From IMG/VR virus record IMGVR_UViG_3300047550_002610, positions 1-27,959 of that record: DNA of 27,959 bases; one strand, given 5' to 3'. Each line of letters begins with the position of its first letter. Position 1 is the first letter of the stretch. Of the stretch, positions 1-7,487 are shown in pieces. The translations under genes were made by a program, and so were the position numbers. Source of the DNA: a virus. The notes below the pieces were generated by a model. The model was not told where the DNA came from, ran no database searches, and saw nothing but the letters and a program-made list of their open reading frames with translations.

Positions 1-285
1 ACCCCCGACCCTATCTTCAAAAAATGTCTTCTTGGCGTGGCATTTTTGGCAAAGCGTTTGAAGGTTGGTTAACTCGTCGGTTCCACCGTGACTTTTGGCC
101 AAAATATGATCAACATCAGTAGCAGGTTCGGAACAGCGCACGCACAGCGGCGAGCGCGCCAATACCATCTTGCGAAGCTTTTGCCATTCGTGACCGTAGC
201 CGCGACGCGATGGACTCAAACGCGGTGCGCGCGGCGCTTCATGCGACCTTATTTTGATTTGGTTTCTTGGGTCATGCGACCTCAT
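1..285 (-). CDS. HNH endonuclease, C-terminus cut by window edge
   Basis: The first 95 residues are visible and the frame runs off base 1. After a basic leader comes a YGHEW..LR..VL motif, then a zinc-binding CVRC pair, the DVDH of the HNH active site, HGG..ELTNLQTLC and C..CH..K. This order is that of phage HNH nucleases, which cut DNA and are commonly encoded next to the terminase genes, where they assist packaging. ATG at 285 overlaps the stop of the metallophosphoesterase gene (ATGA), implying translational coupling. Terminase small subunit would be expected next, beyond the left edge. The family is clear; the packaging role is inferred from position. Confidence 0.88.
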   Translation of the reverse strand, partial: MRSHDPRNQIKIRSHEAPRAPRLSPSRRGYGHEWQKLRKMVLARSPLCVRCSEPATDVDHILAKSHGGTDELTNLQTLCQKCHAKKTFFEDRVGG

Positions 286-1157
286 ATTTGCTCCGCAAAG
301 TACACGTACTCGGTGTTATGTTCATGGCGAAGGCATTCATGCGTTATCCACCAGCCGCCAAGCGGGCGCGCGCCACGTCCCTGGCTGACGTGCCAACTGT
401 CGTTGATCTCGTGCTTGTAACTGGAACAACGAACAAACAATTGATTCCTTATTTTAATCTTTCCGTTCAATGTGCAACGGACAATGTTATTCTCATCGAT
501 GTTCTTTCGGTGAATATGTCCGCTTACAAAAATGTCGCCGTCCCATTGGTCGCGAGTTCTGCTGTGATCGATCAACCCTCTAGTAATCGGGCCGCCTCCA
601 CCCCAACCATGGTGCAAAAATACTTTTGTGTTCGCCGTTTCTCTTGAATTCACGCGGGAATTCTTTTGCAACACGTAACACCAATCTTTTCCGTAAATCA
701 CTTCCGAACCAAGCTGTCGCATCGAAAAGCAAAATCGATCAAGAACGTCAATCTGGTGCCGCTTGGTAATGCTCGCTTCATGGTTGCCTGGCGTAATCAC
801 CGCCAAAATCTTTGCATAAGGTGCAAACCAATCAACCGCAGTCTGAACCACCAAATCCAAATAGCAGTTGCCGCGGTGTTCTGGCCTCAATGTGTTCTGG
901 TCACTTCTCGGATCCCATTTACCTTGCATCAGGTCGAACATATCCCCAACAACAATCACCGGCGCATCTTCAGCCAATGCCTTGTCCAGATGCCGCTTGA
1001 GTAATGCTCGGTCACAATGCGCGCTGTCCCAATGCAGGTCGGTAAGCGCCATCCACCGGAAACGCGAACGCGAGCCAGGATAAGTTACCCTTAGCTCGTA
1101 CACGCGTTCATTCAGGTTCTTTAAAGTCCACCGTCGCGGCTTGCTGGGTCGCGCCAA
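282..1157 (-). CDS. Calcineurin-like metallophosphoesterase
   Basis: A 291-residue protein with the full set of binuclear metal motifs in order: TDLHWD, GDMFD, GNHE, a histidine in HHGWGGG and GHIH. Members hydrolyse phosphoesters, including nucleic acids. Next to a Holliday-junction resolvase and HNH nucleases, a role in DNA processing or recombination is plausible, but the substrate cannot be read from sequence. I choose a TTG start at 1157 because it is preceded by AGGAG at 7 nt spacing. An in-frame ATG at 1214 would overlap rusA by 31 bp and has no better site. A copy of the 49-bp motif ends 17 nt upstream of this TTG, supporting the choice. Confidence 0.85.
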   Translation of the reverse strand: MARPSKPRRWTLKNLNERVYELRVTYPGSRSRFRWMALTDLHWDSAHCDRALLKRHLDKALAEDAPVIVVGDMFDLMQGKWDPRSDQNTLRPEHRGNCYLDLVVQTAVDWFAPYAKILAVITPGNHEASITKRHQIDVLDRFCFSMRQLGSEVIYGKDWCYVLQKNSRVNSRETANTKVFLHHGWGGGGPITRGLIDHSRTRDQWDGDIFVSGHIHRKNIDENNIVRCTLNGKIKIRNQLFVRCSSYKHEINDSWHVSQGRGARPLGGWWITHECLRHEHNTEYVYFAEQI

Positions 1158-1174
1158 ATGTTGTCTCCTGAAGA

Positions 1175-1223
1175 AACTATTTTCTAGTGTCGCTTCAGGA
1201 CGCGCACAACGCAAATTGCTCGG
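1175..1223 (-). promoter_or_regulatory. 49-bp dispersed motif, copy 1 (candidate phage promoter)
   Basis: On the minus strand this reads CCGAGCAATTTGCG, 25 variable bases, then GAAAATAGTT. The same two blocks at the same spacing recur at 17179-17227, and a weaker copy lies at 14027-14075. Here it covers the 3' end of rusA and ends 17 nt before the TTG start of the metallophosphoesterase gene. Position and bipartite form suggest a promoter read by a phage-specific factor, or an RNA signal. It matches a standard sigma-70 promoter poorly. Confidence 0.5.
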
Positions 1224-1552
1224 CTTGCTGGGTCACTTGGCTTTATGTACTCGGTAGATATTTTGGTAACGTGCTGCGTGTTATCGTCTTCAAAATATCC
1301 ACGCCATTTAAGCAGGTCGATAATCGCTTTATTTGTGTTGTCAAGGTCGCGGCGATGTGTCCAGCCTTTGCCGCCATGAATTTCAATCTGGACCTCGGCA
1401 GGCGCGCCAAGCGGCTTTCCCTTTGGTGTTAGTAAGTTGGCTTCTTGTAGCCAAAGCGTGTAAGCGCGGGATTTGTAGAAGTGTCCTTTTCTGCGGCCAG
1501 CGCGCCAAAGCTGGTTGCATGAAGGCGGAATCGGTAGTTGAAGTTCGATCAA
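1184..1552 (-). CDS. rusA: RusA-family Holliday junction resolvase
   Basis: The 122 residues show the RusA signature: an N-terminal PIPPSCNQLWR segment, then RRDLDNTNKAIIDLLK with its conserved acidic residues, and a downstream EDD. RusA dimers cut four-way DNA junctions symmetrically and resolve recombination or replication intermediates before packaging. Length matches the family (about 120 residues). The only start in frame is TTG at 1552, because a stop lies four codons upstream; a weak GAAAG sits 6 nt before it. A copy of the 49-bp motif overlaps the last codons. Confidence 0.9.
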   Translation of the reverse strand: MIELQLPIPPSCNQLWRAGRRKGHFYKSRAYTLWLQEANLLTPKGKPLGAPAEVQIEIHGGKGWTHRRDLDNTNKAIIDLLKWRGYFEDDNTQHVTKISTEYIKPSDPASRAICVVRVLKRH

Positions 1553-1621
1553 GATTAGCTTTCAAAAACGAGGAACAGTCCTTTTTCGTCGCATGAAATA
1601 TTGCAGGCGTGTAGCGTCTTT

Positions 1622-1945
1622 TCATGGACGCGTCACCACCTTGCGCAAGAATTCCGCGCAGTCCTGTTTAACAGCTCGGTTATAACTTTTCCAATGTCCA
1701 AGATGACCGAACATCAAATGACAGTTTCCAGCGCCTTCGCAGAGCGTCAGCAAGTTGCTTGCGACCAACTCAAGCGAAGGGAACAAGTGATACGGCTGTA
1801 TATGATGAACCTCAAGCGCTCTTTTAGCGCCACACGCGGCGCAATATGGATTGGTCTTAAGCCATTCCTTTCGAACGGCAGGCCATTGCGCGCTACGTTG
1901 CGGATAGCCAGCCAGCTTTTCACCGATGAATTTAATCAGACTCAT
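1622..1945 (-). CDS. HNH endonuclease (second copy, different subtype)
   Basis: A 107-residue nuclease with CAAC, EVHHIQPYHL.P.LELV..NL.TLCE and a C-terminal NCH..FGH..W.SYN block, typical of free-standing phage HNH proteins. It differs from the left-edge HNH in spacing and in the HHI core, so the two are not recent duplicates. ATG at 1945 has GAGGG 6 nt upstream and overlaps the preceding gene by 14 bp. It may be a packaging, recombination or homing nuclease; sequence alone does not decide. Confidence 0.87.
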   Translation of the reverse strand: MSLIKFIGEKLAGYPQRSAQWPAVRKEWLKTNPYCAACGAKRALEVHHIQPYHLFPSLELVASNLLTLCEGAGNCHLMFGHLGHWKSYNRAVKQDCAEFLRKVVTRP

Positions 1946-2210
1946 TTTGCACCCTCGCGGCCAATTCGATGTATCCAATTGCGTCCAACAAGTTATCGTC
2001 CTTATGCCTGTTGCCCTGGCGAATCAATTTCAACAACGCCATCATGATTGCGACATCGCCAGGCGTAAGGCTTTCATTATCCATCATGAAGCCTCTTTGA
2101 AACAAATAACCGTTCCAAGCTTTGCTAATGGCACTTAAATTAACCTTCGGGTCGCCGTAATCTTCGCCGCGTTCGCCAATGATTTTTTCAGCAGCTTCCA
2201 GAATGCTCAC
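1932..2210 (-). CDS. DUF6378-like phage protein
   Basis: A 92-residue protein with ILEAAEKII...RGEDYGDP near the N-terminus, then LTPGDVAIMMALLKLIR and HKDDNLLDAIGYIELA. I recognise this pattern from a small phage family (DUF6378) of unknown function; the conserved acidic and His residues in helical segments recall MazG-like pyrophosphohydrolases, but that link is only a resemblance. ATG at 2210 overlaps the stop of the zinc-ribbon gene by 4 bp (ATGA). Confidence 0.75.
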   Translation of the reverse strand: MSILEAAEKIIGERGEDYGDPKVNLSAISKAWNGYLFQRGFMMDNESLTPGDVAIMMALLKLIRQGNRHKDDNLLDAIGYIELAARVQNESD

Positions 2211-2551
2211 AATTCACCTCCTTCAATCTGTTTGTCGAGTTCCGCCAATTGCTTTTCCACTTCTTCAGGTGACCGACTGCGCTTGCGCCCGCATCGGCAA
2301 GCGTTGCCGCGAAATAGCGTCCGGTAGAAGTAAAGCTTTTGATTCAGTTCCTTGATTCGCCTGGACTGCGTTACGTTGCGCGTACGCAAACTAAAAAGCA
2401 TTTTCATAACCTCGCTGGTCACGCCACGCGTGGCCACGCACCGCGCGCAGATTGCGCCCCGGTAGCCTGCCAGCTTCCAGCCTGCACCGTGAATGGCGCG
2501 CAGGCATGAAGCGCAAGTTTTGGCTTTTTTAATTTTGCCTTCACGATTCAT
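2207..2551 (-). CDS. Zinc-ribbon protein of unknown function
   Basis: A 114-residue basic protein with a CASC...CARC pair near the N-terminus, predicted to bind one zinc, a helical middle, and CRCGRKRSRSPEEV followed by a charged helix. No family is recognised; a nucleic-acid or protein-binding adaptor would fit. Its ribosome binding site, GGGGA 8 nt before ATG 2551, lies inside the last arm of the palindrome at 2553-2717. Its translation is therefore probably controlled by folding of that leader. Confidence 0.7.
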   Translation of the reverse strand: MNREGKIKKAKTCASCLRAIHGAGWKLAGYRGAICARCVATRGVTSEVMKMLFSLRTRNVTQSRRIKELNQKLYFYRTLFRGNACRCGRKRSRSPEEVEKQLAELDKQIEGGEL

Positions 2552-2552
2552 T

Positions 2553-2717
2553 ATTCTTTTCCCCTATATGTATTAGAATTTTGGGAAAAGAATACATAAG
2601 TTGTTGTGTGTGTTACACTTACACACACAACAACTATACTTGAACACTGTTTATAGTGTTCACTTTTAGGTAAAGTATTCTTTTCCCAAAAAACAATTAC
2701 ATATAAGGGAAAAGAAT
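2553..2717. repeat. 165-bp nested palindrome with two inner hairpins
   Basis: Two 41-bp units, 2553-2593 and 2677-2717, are near reverse complements of each other, and each is itself an inverted repeat (ATTCTTTTCCC, 19 bp, GGGAAAAGAAT). The outer arms 2553-2572 and 2698-2717 match at 19 of 20 positions; 2579-2595 and 2675-2691 match at all 17. Between the units lie a hairpin with 15-bp perfect arms (2599-2613, 2621-2635) and one with 8-bp arms (2641-2648, 2655-2662). The GGGGAAAAG at the left end is the ribosome binding site of the zinc-ribbon gene, so alternative pairings could hide or free it. A replication origin, an antitermination RNA or a translational switch would all fit. Confidence 0.85.
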
Positions 2718-2755
2718 CGGGAATAGAATAAACACTTTTAACTAAACTACGCAAA

Positions 2756-3010
2756 CTACCCATTATTAACTTTTACCTCGATCGTTTTTTGGTGCATATA
2801 AAGCGCGCCGCGCTTGTTTTCTTTGCCCTTGTCGGCGAACTGAAACAAGAATTTGTAATGGCAGACGCGGCACAATTGCGCGTTTTCCTCTACCTCAAAC
2901 GTCATGGAAATCATCACCGGAAAAGAAAGCCCGTAATTGCGCGTAGACAGCTTAAGACCGTCCAATGGTCCATCCACCAATTCAAAGCTATAACGTTCAA
3001 TAGAAGCCAA
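2756..3010 (-). CDS. Small phage protein of unknown function
   Basis: An 84-residue protein with YSFELVDGPLDG near its start, a beta-rich middle, a CRVC pair and a Lys-rich end. It resembles small uncharacterised phage proteins found near replication genes; no function can be given. The frame is open further up to 3187, but that would overlap the upstream gene by 110 bp. TTG at 3010 is preceded by AGGA at 8 nt and is preferred. A GTG near 3055 is the alternative. The palindrome begins 39 bp after its stop. Confidence 0.65.
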   Translation of the reverse strand: MASIERYSFELVDGPLDGLKLSTRNYGLSFPVMISMTFEVEENAQLCRVCHYKFLFQFADKGKENKRGALYMHQKTIEVKVNNG

Positions 3011-3077
3011 ATAATGCGTCCTGCGTGGCCTTGTTTGCGGTGGCGCAGGAAGTTGCACCACCGCGCGAATTACAAGG

Positions 3078-3674
3078 CTAGAAAGGGTAAATAACTTCTT
3101 GCGGGGCCTTCCATGTTTGCCCGTCAAGAACGAAGTCATTAGCGGTAAATTTGCCATCCGAAAGCATCTGCTGCGCTTCCATGGCATCCATTACCTTGGT
3201 CTTCCCTGCAATGCTAACCATATAGGTCGTTGGCGCTTGATTGCCAAGAGTCGCTTGCTTTGGCGCTGGCGGTGGCGGTGGAACAGAAGGAACAGCAGGC
3301 GCGCTAGAACTTGCTGGCATACACAAAATCACGCGCGTTTTTGTTCCTGTTTTGTTATAACCAACCGTTATCTGATAGGTCTTTCCAATCAAGTTTTGAA
3401 CGTCGATATCTTCACCGCCGATAATTTTCCTTCCGAGCATTTCGCTCAGCATCTTGCCGAGTCCGTTTCCGGTGGTAAGCGTCTGCGGCGTGAAGCGGCT
3501 GGTAATCTTTCCAGCGTGTTCGCCTTCGGCAACTTCAAATTCCCAAGCCCAGCTTGGCTTGGAATCTGGAAACTGTTGGCTTGGTGGCATTTCCTTGTAC
3601 CCGACCAACTTCGCTCGGTAGCTTCCAACCGGCACATCAAACTTGCTCATTTGTTCAATAGCCTTCAATAACAT
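3078..3674 (-). CDS. DUF669-like replication-module protein with C-terminal GYF-like domain
   Basis: A 198-residue protein in two parts. Residues 10-118 (VPVGSYRAKLVGYKE, WAWEFEVAEGEHAG, GLGKMLSEMLGRK, DVQNLIGKTY) resemble phage DUF669-type proteins, which sit beside helicases and are thought to act as single-strand-binding or helicase-loading factors. A Pro-rich linker (about 128-140) leads to a DUF4339/GYF_2-like domain ending in DGQTWKAPQEV. ATG at 3674 has AGGAGG at 8 nt and overlaps the primase-helicase gene by 20 bp. A role in replication is inferred from domain and neighbours. Confidence 0.75.
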   Translation of the reverse strand: MLLKAIEQMSKFDVPVGSYRAKLVGYKEMPPSQQFPDSKPSWAWEFEVAEGEHAGKITSRFTPQTLTTGNGLGKMLSEMLGRKIIGGEDIDVQNLIGKTYQITVGYNKTGTKTRVILCMPASSSAPAVPSVPPPPPAPKQATLGNQAPTTYMVSIAGKTKVMDAMEAQQMLSDGKFTANDFVLDGQTWKAPQEVIYPF

Positions 3675-5775
3675 GATCCTGACCTCCTGAGAGTAAATCT
3701 TTTTGACCTAGTTCCATGGATACCTTTTTAAATTTCTGAGGGTTTCCGCGGGTTCCCTTGGTGCGGTCCACCTGGACTTCCCCGCCTGCGATAAGTTTTT
3801 TTAATTCCTTTGTTACTTTTTCTGTTCTGAGTCCGCATCCCTGGCGTATTTGTTCCAAAGTTTTCCATTCGTGATTTGATAACGCTTCATGAATGGAATC
3901 AAGGTCTTCGATTTGCTTTACTTCCTTGCAATCGCCAAGCAATTCATAATCATTGCCGTTCAACTCAATGACTAATTCCGCTGGCGTTTCCTGCCAGCGT
4001 CCTGAACCCTTGAGAATTCTTTGGTTCTTTTTGTCGACTCCAAAACCTCCTTCTACCTTGTCAAAATCAAGGATGATGTCAAACCTGCCCACTATCGCCC
4101 CGGAGCCACGCGCCCCGGTGAAGTTCGTTCCGCCGCTTTTGCGCTGGTGATGAATCACCATAACGCAAAGGTCAGATTGTTCTGTGAGGATGTCCAAGGC
4201 ATCAATTGCCTGCGTTGCTTGCACCGCGTCGTTTTCATCGGCAACAGGCCAGTAGCGCGAAAGCGTGTCGATGACCAAAATCTTGTGTCCGTTGCGTTCC
4301 ATATATCGCCGCGCGCGTCCGAGCCATTGTTTCCAAGACTCAAGGCAATAAGCGTTCTTTACTTTTGCCTGAACCAGCGCATGGTAATGACCGATTAATT
4401 CAAAGCGAGCGATTCGCGACGACCAGCTATTAGGATGTTCTTCGCTGGCATACAGGACTTTTGCCTGTTGCACCTTGTAACCGATAAAGGTATCGCCCTG
4501 CTCAAACGCCTTAAGCAAAGCCGCCATCAAGGTTGTCTTGCCGATTTTCGGAAGCGCGGTAATCAGCGTCTTTTGCCCAGGACAAAGAAAGCCGAACCAG
4601 TACCATTCATCAGGACTTAAAGGCGGTTTAAGCTTGTCAAAGGTAATGGCAAAATCGTCATCGCTTTCCTCATCTTCTCCCTTTAAGTATCGTTCAATCC
4701 CGTTTTGTTTCTTTGTGGCAACCGCGTCGATTACAATGGCTTGTTGCTGCCTGTAGCTCGGCAACGCGTTGGGCATATTGATTAAGTTTGCAATCTCTTC
4801 CGGTGTTCCGTAACCGAGTTCCGAAAGGCGCTTGCTGGCGCTTCTCAGGTCGTTGCCACAATGAACCAGCGCATAGGCGGAAAACTTGGAATAGCTTTGC
4901 CCTTCCTGAAAAGGCCATGCGTTCGATGAAAAAACAAAAAGCCTGTCGCCTGACTTTTCTCCGCGGCAATAACCGCTCGTAGCGCTAATGCCGAAATCCT
5001 TTTTGTCCGGCCTGCGCCAATGAATGACATTTTCGCGCCGCCTTGAAATTGTCCAGCCTAGCGGCAAAAGGATATCTTCCCAGCTTGAGCGCTGGTTGTA
5101 ATCGTCGCCGGGTCTTAAACGGCCATCATTATACGGTGGAATGACCGTATCAATTGCGTGTTCCTTGTAGTCTGGAAGGCTGGATTTCTCGTCTTGAAGG
5201 CGAGCCAGGGAAACAAACAGATCATATATCTCAGGATCAATTGGTTCCGGTTGCTTTCCCTCAGCCATCCAGCCTTCGTTTTCCCAATGGTACTGAAGGC
5301 CAAGCGGATGACATTCCGGCGGGCAACCTGGCGCGAGGCAATAGCCGCCTTCCGCCTTGGTTTCAATCAGAGTTTTGCCGCCTGCGTTCTTTGCCAGCTT
5401 TGCGCATTTCGCAGAAATTCCCCAGCAGTAAACGTGGCGCCCGCCGCTCGGTGTCTGCACGATGGGCAGCTTATCTAGTTCAAATAGCAAGCCTTCCTGC
5501 GCGCAATCTTCGCGCCATTGGATGTAGGCTTCCGCGCTATCGAAATCGAGAATAGTGAGTTTTCCGGAAACCGCTCCGCCAAGAATGGCAACACCGTTGA
5601 GCGAGCCTTCAGGATACCAAGACTCCAGTTGGGCGAATTGCGGGCGTTCGTGCTGAAACTTGGTCCAGCTACCGACCTCCCGCGCTGGAGCCTTGGTGCC
5701 GTTAGGCGCAACGGCAATGACCGAAAGGCCTTTCTCCAGATATCTTTTTGCGCAGTCCTTCGCGTTGTGGCTCAT
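3655..5775 (-). CDS. Fused primase-polymerase / RepA-like AAA+ helicase
   Basis: A 706-residue replication protein. The N-terminal 200 residues are an archaeo-eukaryotic-type prim-pol domain: KGLSVIAVAPNGTKAP, the metal-binding DFD at 77-79, TPSGGRHVYCW at 108-118 and GGYCLAPG at 143-150. The central domain is a hexameric helicase-type ATPase with Walker A ALPKIGKTT (407-415), Walker B ILVIDTLSRYW (499-509) and VMVIHHQRKSGG with an arginine-rich GARGSGAI segment. The last 80 residues include a winged-helix stretch (IHEAL..W.TLEQI..GCGL). It probably makes primers and unwinds DNA at the phage origin. The methyltransferase gene ends 2 bp upstream. Confidence 0.9.
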   Translation of the reverse strand: MSHNAKDCAKRYLEKGLSVIAVAPNGTKAPAREVGSWTKFQHERPQFAQLESWYPEGSLNGVAILGGAVSGKLTILDFDSAEAYIQWREDCAQEGLLFELDKLPIVQTPSGGRHVYCWGISAKCAKLAKNAGGKTLIETKAEGGYCLAPGCPPECHPLGLQYHWENEGWMAEGKQPEPIDPEIYDLFVSLARLQDEKSSLPDYKEHAIDTVIPPYNDGRLRPGDDYNQRSSWEDILLPLGWTISRRRENVIHWRRPDKKDFGISATSGYCRGEKSGDRLFVFSSNAWPFQEGQSYSKFSAYALVHCGNDLRSASKRLSELGYGTPEEIANLINMPNALPSYRQQQAIVIDAVATKKQNGIERYLKGEDEESDDDFAITFDKLKPPLSPDEWYWFGFLCPGQKTLITALPKIGKTTLMAALLKAFEQGDTFIGYKVQQAKVLYASEEHPNSWSSRIARFELIGHYHALVQAKVKNAYCLESWKQWLGRARRYMERNGHKILVIDTLSRYWPVADENDAVQATQAIDALDILTEQSDLCVMVIHHQRKSGGTNFTGARGSGAIVGRFDIILDFDKVEGGFGVDKKNQRILKGSGRWQETPAELVIELNGNDYELLGDCKEVKQIEDLDSIHEALSNHEWKTLEQIRQGCGLRTEKVTKELKKLIAGGEVQVDRTKGTRGNPQKFKKVSMELGQKDLLSGGQDHVIEGY

Positions 5776-5777
5776 TA

Positions 5778-6737
5778 TTACATCGACTCCACTTTTGCTA
5801 TTCTCTCACCTATCCACCGCATCACCGGAACCGCCATGCTGTTGCCTAGCGCCTTATAGCGTGGGCCGTCTGGGCAATCGCTGGCGGGTTTCTTGCGCCA
5901 CGGAATTTCGGTATATCGGTCTGGGAACCCTTGCAGGCGTTCACATTCAACTGGTGTTAGGCGGCGCACTTGCGAGAATGTCGCAATTAAATCAGTTGCG
6001 TCCTTGTAATATCTAGTTTTCAGGCAACTTGCTGTTTGGTCGTTTTTGTACTCGCCAAAAGCAATCATTCTTAAGGCATAATTCCCATTAGCTATTTGGT
6101 CTGCGTCCACGCCACGGCTTCCAAAGCCGCTTGTAATGGTTGCGGCAACACTTTCCCTCTTTTCGAGGCTCGGCGCAGTATTCCGGCACACGCTCTCGGA
6201 CTCAAAAAGAACCTTGGCGGCACATTCTGCGTTTCCAAAGTATCCGACAACGAACACACGACGGCGTCTTTGGGCCACTCCGAACCATTGTGCGTCCAAC
6301 ACTCGGTAGGCGAACCCATACCCCAGCTTGACCAGCGACCCGAGGAAGGTTCCAAAATCCCGTCCTCTGTTACTTGACAGAACACCTGGGACATTTTCCC
6401 AGACAAGCCATCGAGGCCGAAAACGTTCAGCGATTGCAAGGTATGTAAGCATGAGGTTACCCCTTGAGTCTTTGAGTCCTTGCCGCAATCCTGCGACGCT
6501 GAATGATTGGCAGGGGGTTCCTCCGACCAAAACGTTGACTGGTTCATGTAGATTCCATTCCTTAAATTTCGTCATGTCGCCAAAGTTTTTAACTTGCGGA
6601 TAATGATGCGCCAATACGGCGCATGGAAACGGTTCAACTTCGCTGAACCCGACAGGCTTCCAGCCCATGTGATGCCAGGCAAAAGTTGCAGCTTCAATGC
6701 CAGAACAGACAGAAAGATAATTCACTTTAAAAGCCAA
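5778..6737 (-). CDS. dcm: DNA (cytosine-5) methyltransferase
   Basis: A complete 319-residue C5 methyltransferase. Motif I is LSVCSGIEA, motif IV GGTPCQSFS with the catalytic Cys, motif VI WENVPG, motif VIII QRRRRVFVVG, then RRLTPVECERLQGFP of the target-recognition side and motif X ALGNSMAVPV. It transfers a methyl group from AdoMet to cytosine C5, probably to protect phage DNA from host restriction; no partner restriction gene is seen. The target region is short, and the recognition site cannot be predicted. The start is TTG at 6737 with GGAAG upstream, overlapping the preceding gene by 11 bp. Confidence 0.93.
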   Translation of the reverse strand: MAFKVNYLSVCSGIEAATFAWHHMGWKPVGFSEVEPFPCAVLAHHYPQVKNFGDMTKFKEWNLHEPVNVLVGGTPCQSFSVAGLRQGLKDSRGNLMLTYLAIAERFRPRWLVWENVPGVLSSNRGRDFGTFLGSLVKLGYGFAYRVLDAQWFGVAQRRRRVFVVGYFGNAECAAKVLFESESVCRNTAPSLEKRESVAATITSGFGSRGVDADQIANGNYALRMIAFGEYKNDQTASCLKTRYYKDATDLIATFSQVRRLTPVECERLQGFPDRYTEIPWRKKPASDCPDGPRYKALGNSMAVPVMRWIGERIAKVESM

Positions 6738-6912
6738 GCATCTTCTTCCATTCGTTATCAGCGTAAGATTTCCAGCATTTTTTCCAGTCTGCTATTTCTT
6801 TTTGAAGCCGGTGTTTTTCCCGCTGTAGCGTCATCAGTTGCTTGCGTAACGCTTTGACCGTGTTTTTCAGTTGAATAATCCGATTCATACTTTTCGTAAG
6901 TTTCTGACTCAT
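6727..6912 (-). CDS. Small coiled-coil protein
   Basis: A 61-residue Lys/Gln-rich protein with regular Leu/Ile spacing through residues 10-45, predicted as one long coiled coil, ending WKKMLGF. ATG at 6912 has AGGA at 8 nt. It overlaps the 3' 155 bp of the next gene upstream in another frame; both frames stay open, and this one looks more protein-like. Function unknown; small coiled-coil proteins of this kind occur beside phage methyltransferase and replication genes. Confidence 0.6.
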   Translation of the reverse strand: MSQKLTKSMNRIIQLKNTVKALRKQLMTLQREKHRLQKEIADWKKCWKSYADNEWKKMLGF

Positions 6913-7123
6913 TAATGAATTCCTTTCGATTACATGGTCGTGTTAATGCGAGCCTGTAAAGCATCTCAACTAGTTCCTCGTTCGTCTTCAGGCGCTGGCG
7001 TATTGACTGGCCAACCTGGCCAAATGTCATCTCGTGAACCAATCCTTCGCGCGGCTGAAAGTAGTATTTTTCATCGGCAAAGAAATGAACGCCTTCGCCG
7101 TCTTCATGCAAAACTACAAGCAT
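6758..7123 (-). CDS. Phage protein of unknown function
   Basis: A 121-residue protein starting at ATG 7123 (GAGAG at 6 nt), which overlaps the preceding gene by 10 bp. Residues 1-70 look like a folded domain (LHEDGEGVHFF, KYYFQPREGL, an Arg/Leu-rich helix). The last 50 residues are Ser/Thr/Lys-rich and lie over the coiled-coil gene in another frame. They may be a tail added by loss of an earlier stop. No family recognised. Confidence 0.6.
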   Translation of the reverse strand: MLVVLHEDGEGVHFFADEKYYFQPREGLVHEMTFGQVGQSIRQRLKTNEELVEMLYRLALTRPCNRKEFINESETYEKYESDYSTEKHGQSVTQATDDATAGKTPASKRNSRLEKMLEILR

Positions 7124-7485
7124 TGAATTCTCTCTTTCAATTCGTTTAAGTAACTGTCTACGGTAAATTGTTTTTGCCTGGACTCGTCGTCCAGAAAGCG
7201 CATTCGCTCGCGCAACCAGCCAGGCCAACCGCTTTTCGGCGTGTCGATTGCTTTGCTAATAGTGCCGGCGTCCGCAAAATCTGAAATCTCGTCATCGCTC
7301 AGCGCGTCGGAAAGTCTTTCCACCAGTTCCGCGCCGTCGGCGGTGACAAGGTTCAAGTTCGCTTGGCATTCCCGGACAGCGTTTTGCCATGAACACGGGT
7401 AAGCGCGTTCACCGAGCCACTCGTAAATCTCTTCGCCGTCGTAATAGATGTGCTTGGTATCGCTTCGAAGGAAGGTAATGATCAT
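7114..7485 (-). CDS. Acidic phage protein of unknown function
   Basis: A 123-residue acidic protein: an N-terminal beta-like segment (IITFLRSDTKHIYYDGEEIYEWLG), an Asp/Glu-rich helical middle and a C-terminal helix. ATG at 7485 has GAGGAGG at 7 nt, and the upstream stop lies 2 bp before it. It belongs to the run of tightly packed genes between csrA and the methyltransferase. I do not recognise it; the small size, acidity and early-region position are shared by many phage host-takeover proteins, which is only an analogy. Confidence 0.65.
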   Translation of the reverse strand: MIITFLRSDTKHIYYDGEEIYEWLGERAYPCSWQNAVRECQANLNLVTADGAELVERLSDALSDDEISDFADAGTISKAIDTPKSGWPGWLRERMRFLDDESRQKQFTVDSYLNELKERIQCL

Positions 7486-7487
7486 GC

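Noticed and set aside
247-283. Repeat of GGTCGCATGA at the start of the left HNH gene
   Set aside because: Two 10-bp copies 33 bp apart within coding sequence; too short to assign any role.
2553-2717. Palindrome as a miniature transposable element
   Set aside because: No target-site duplication at its borders and no transposase in the window; the ribosome binding site is part of it, which suggests a functional leader.
2551-2763. 70-residue minus-strand frame over the palindrome
   Set aside because: It runs through all arms of the nested inverted repeats, has low-complexity Val/Thr content created by the GT-repeat hairpin, and no ribosome binding site is evident. I treat the region as regulatory.
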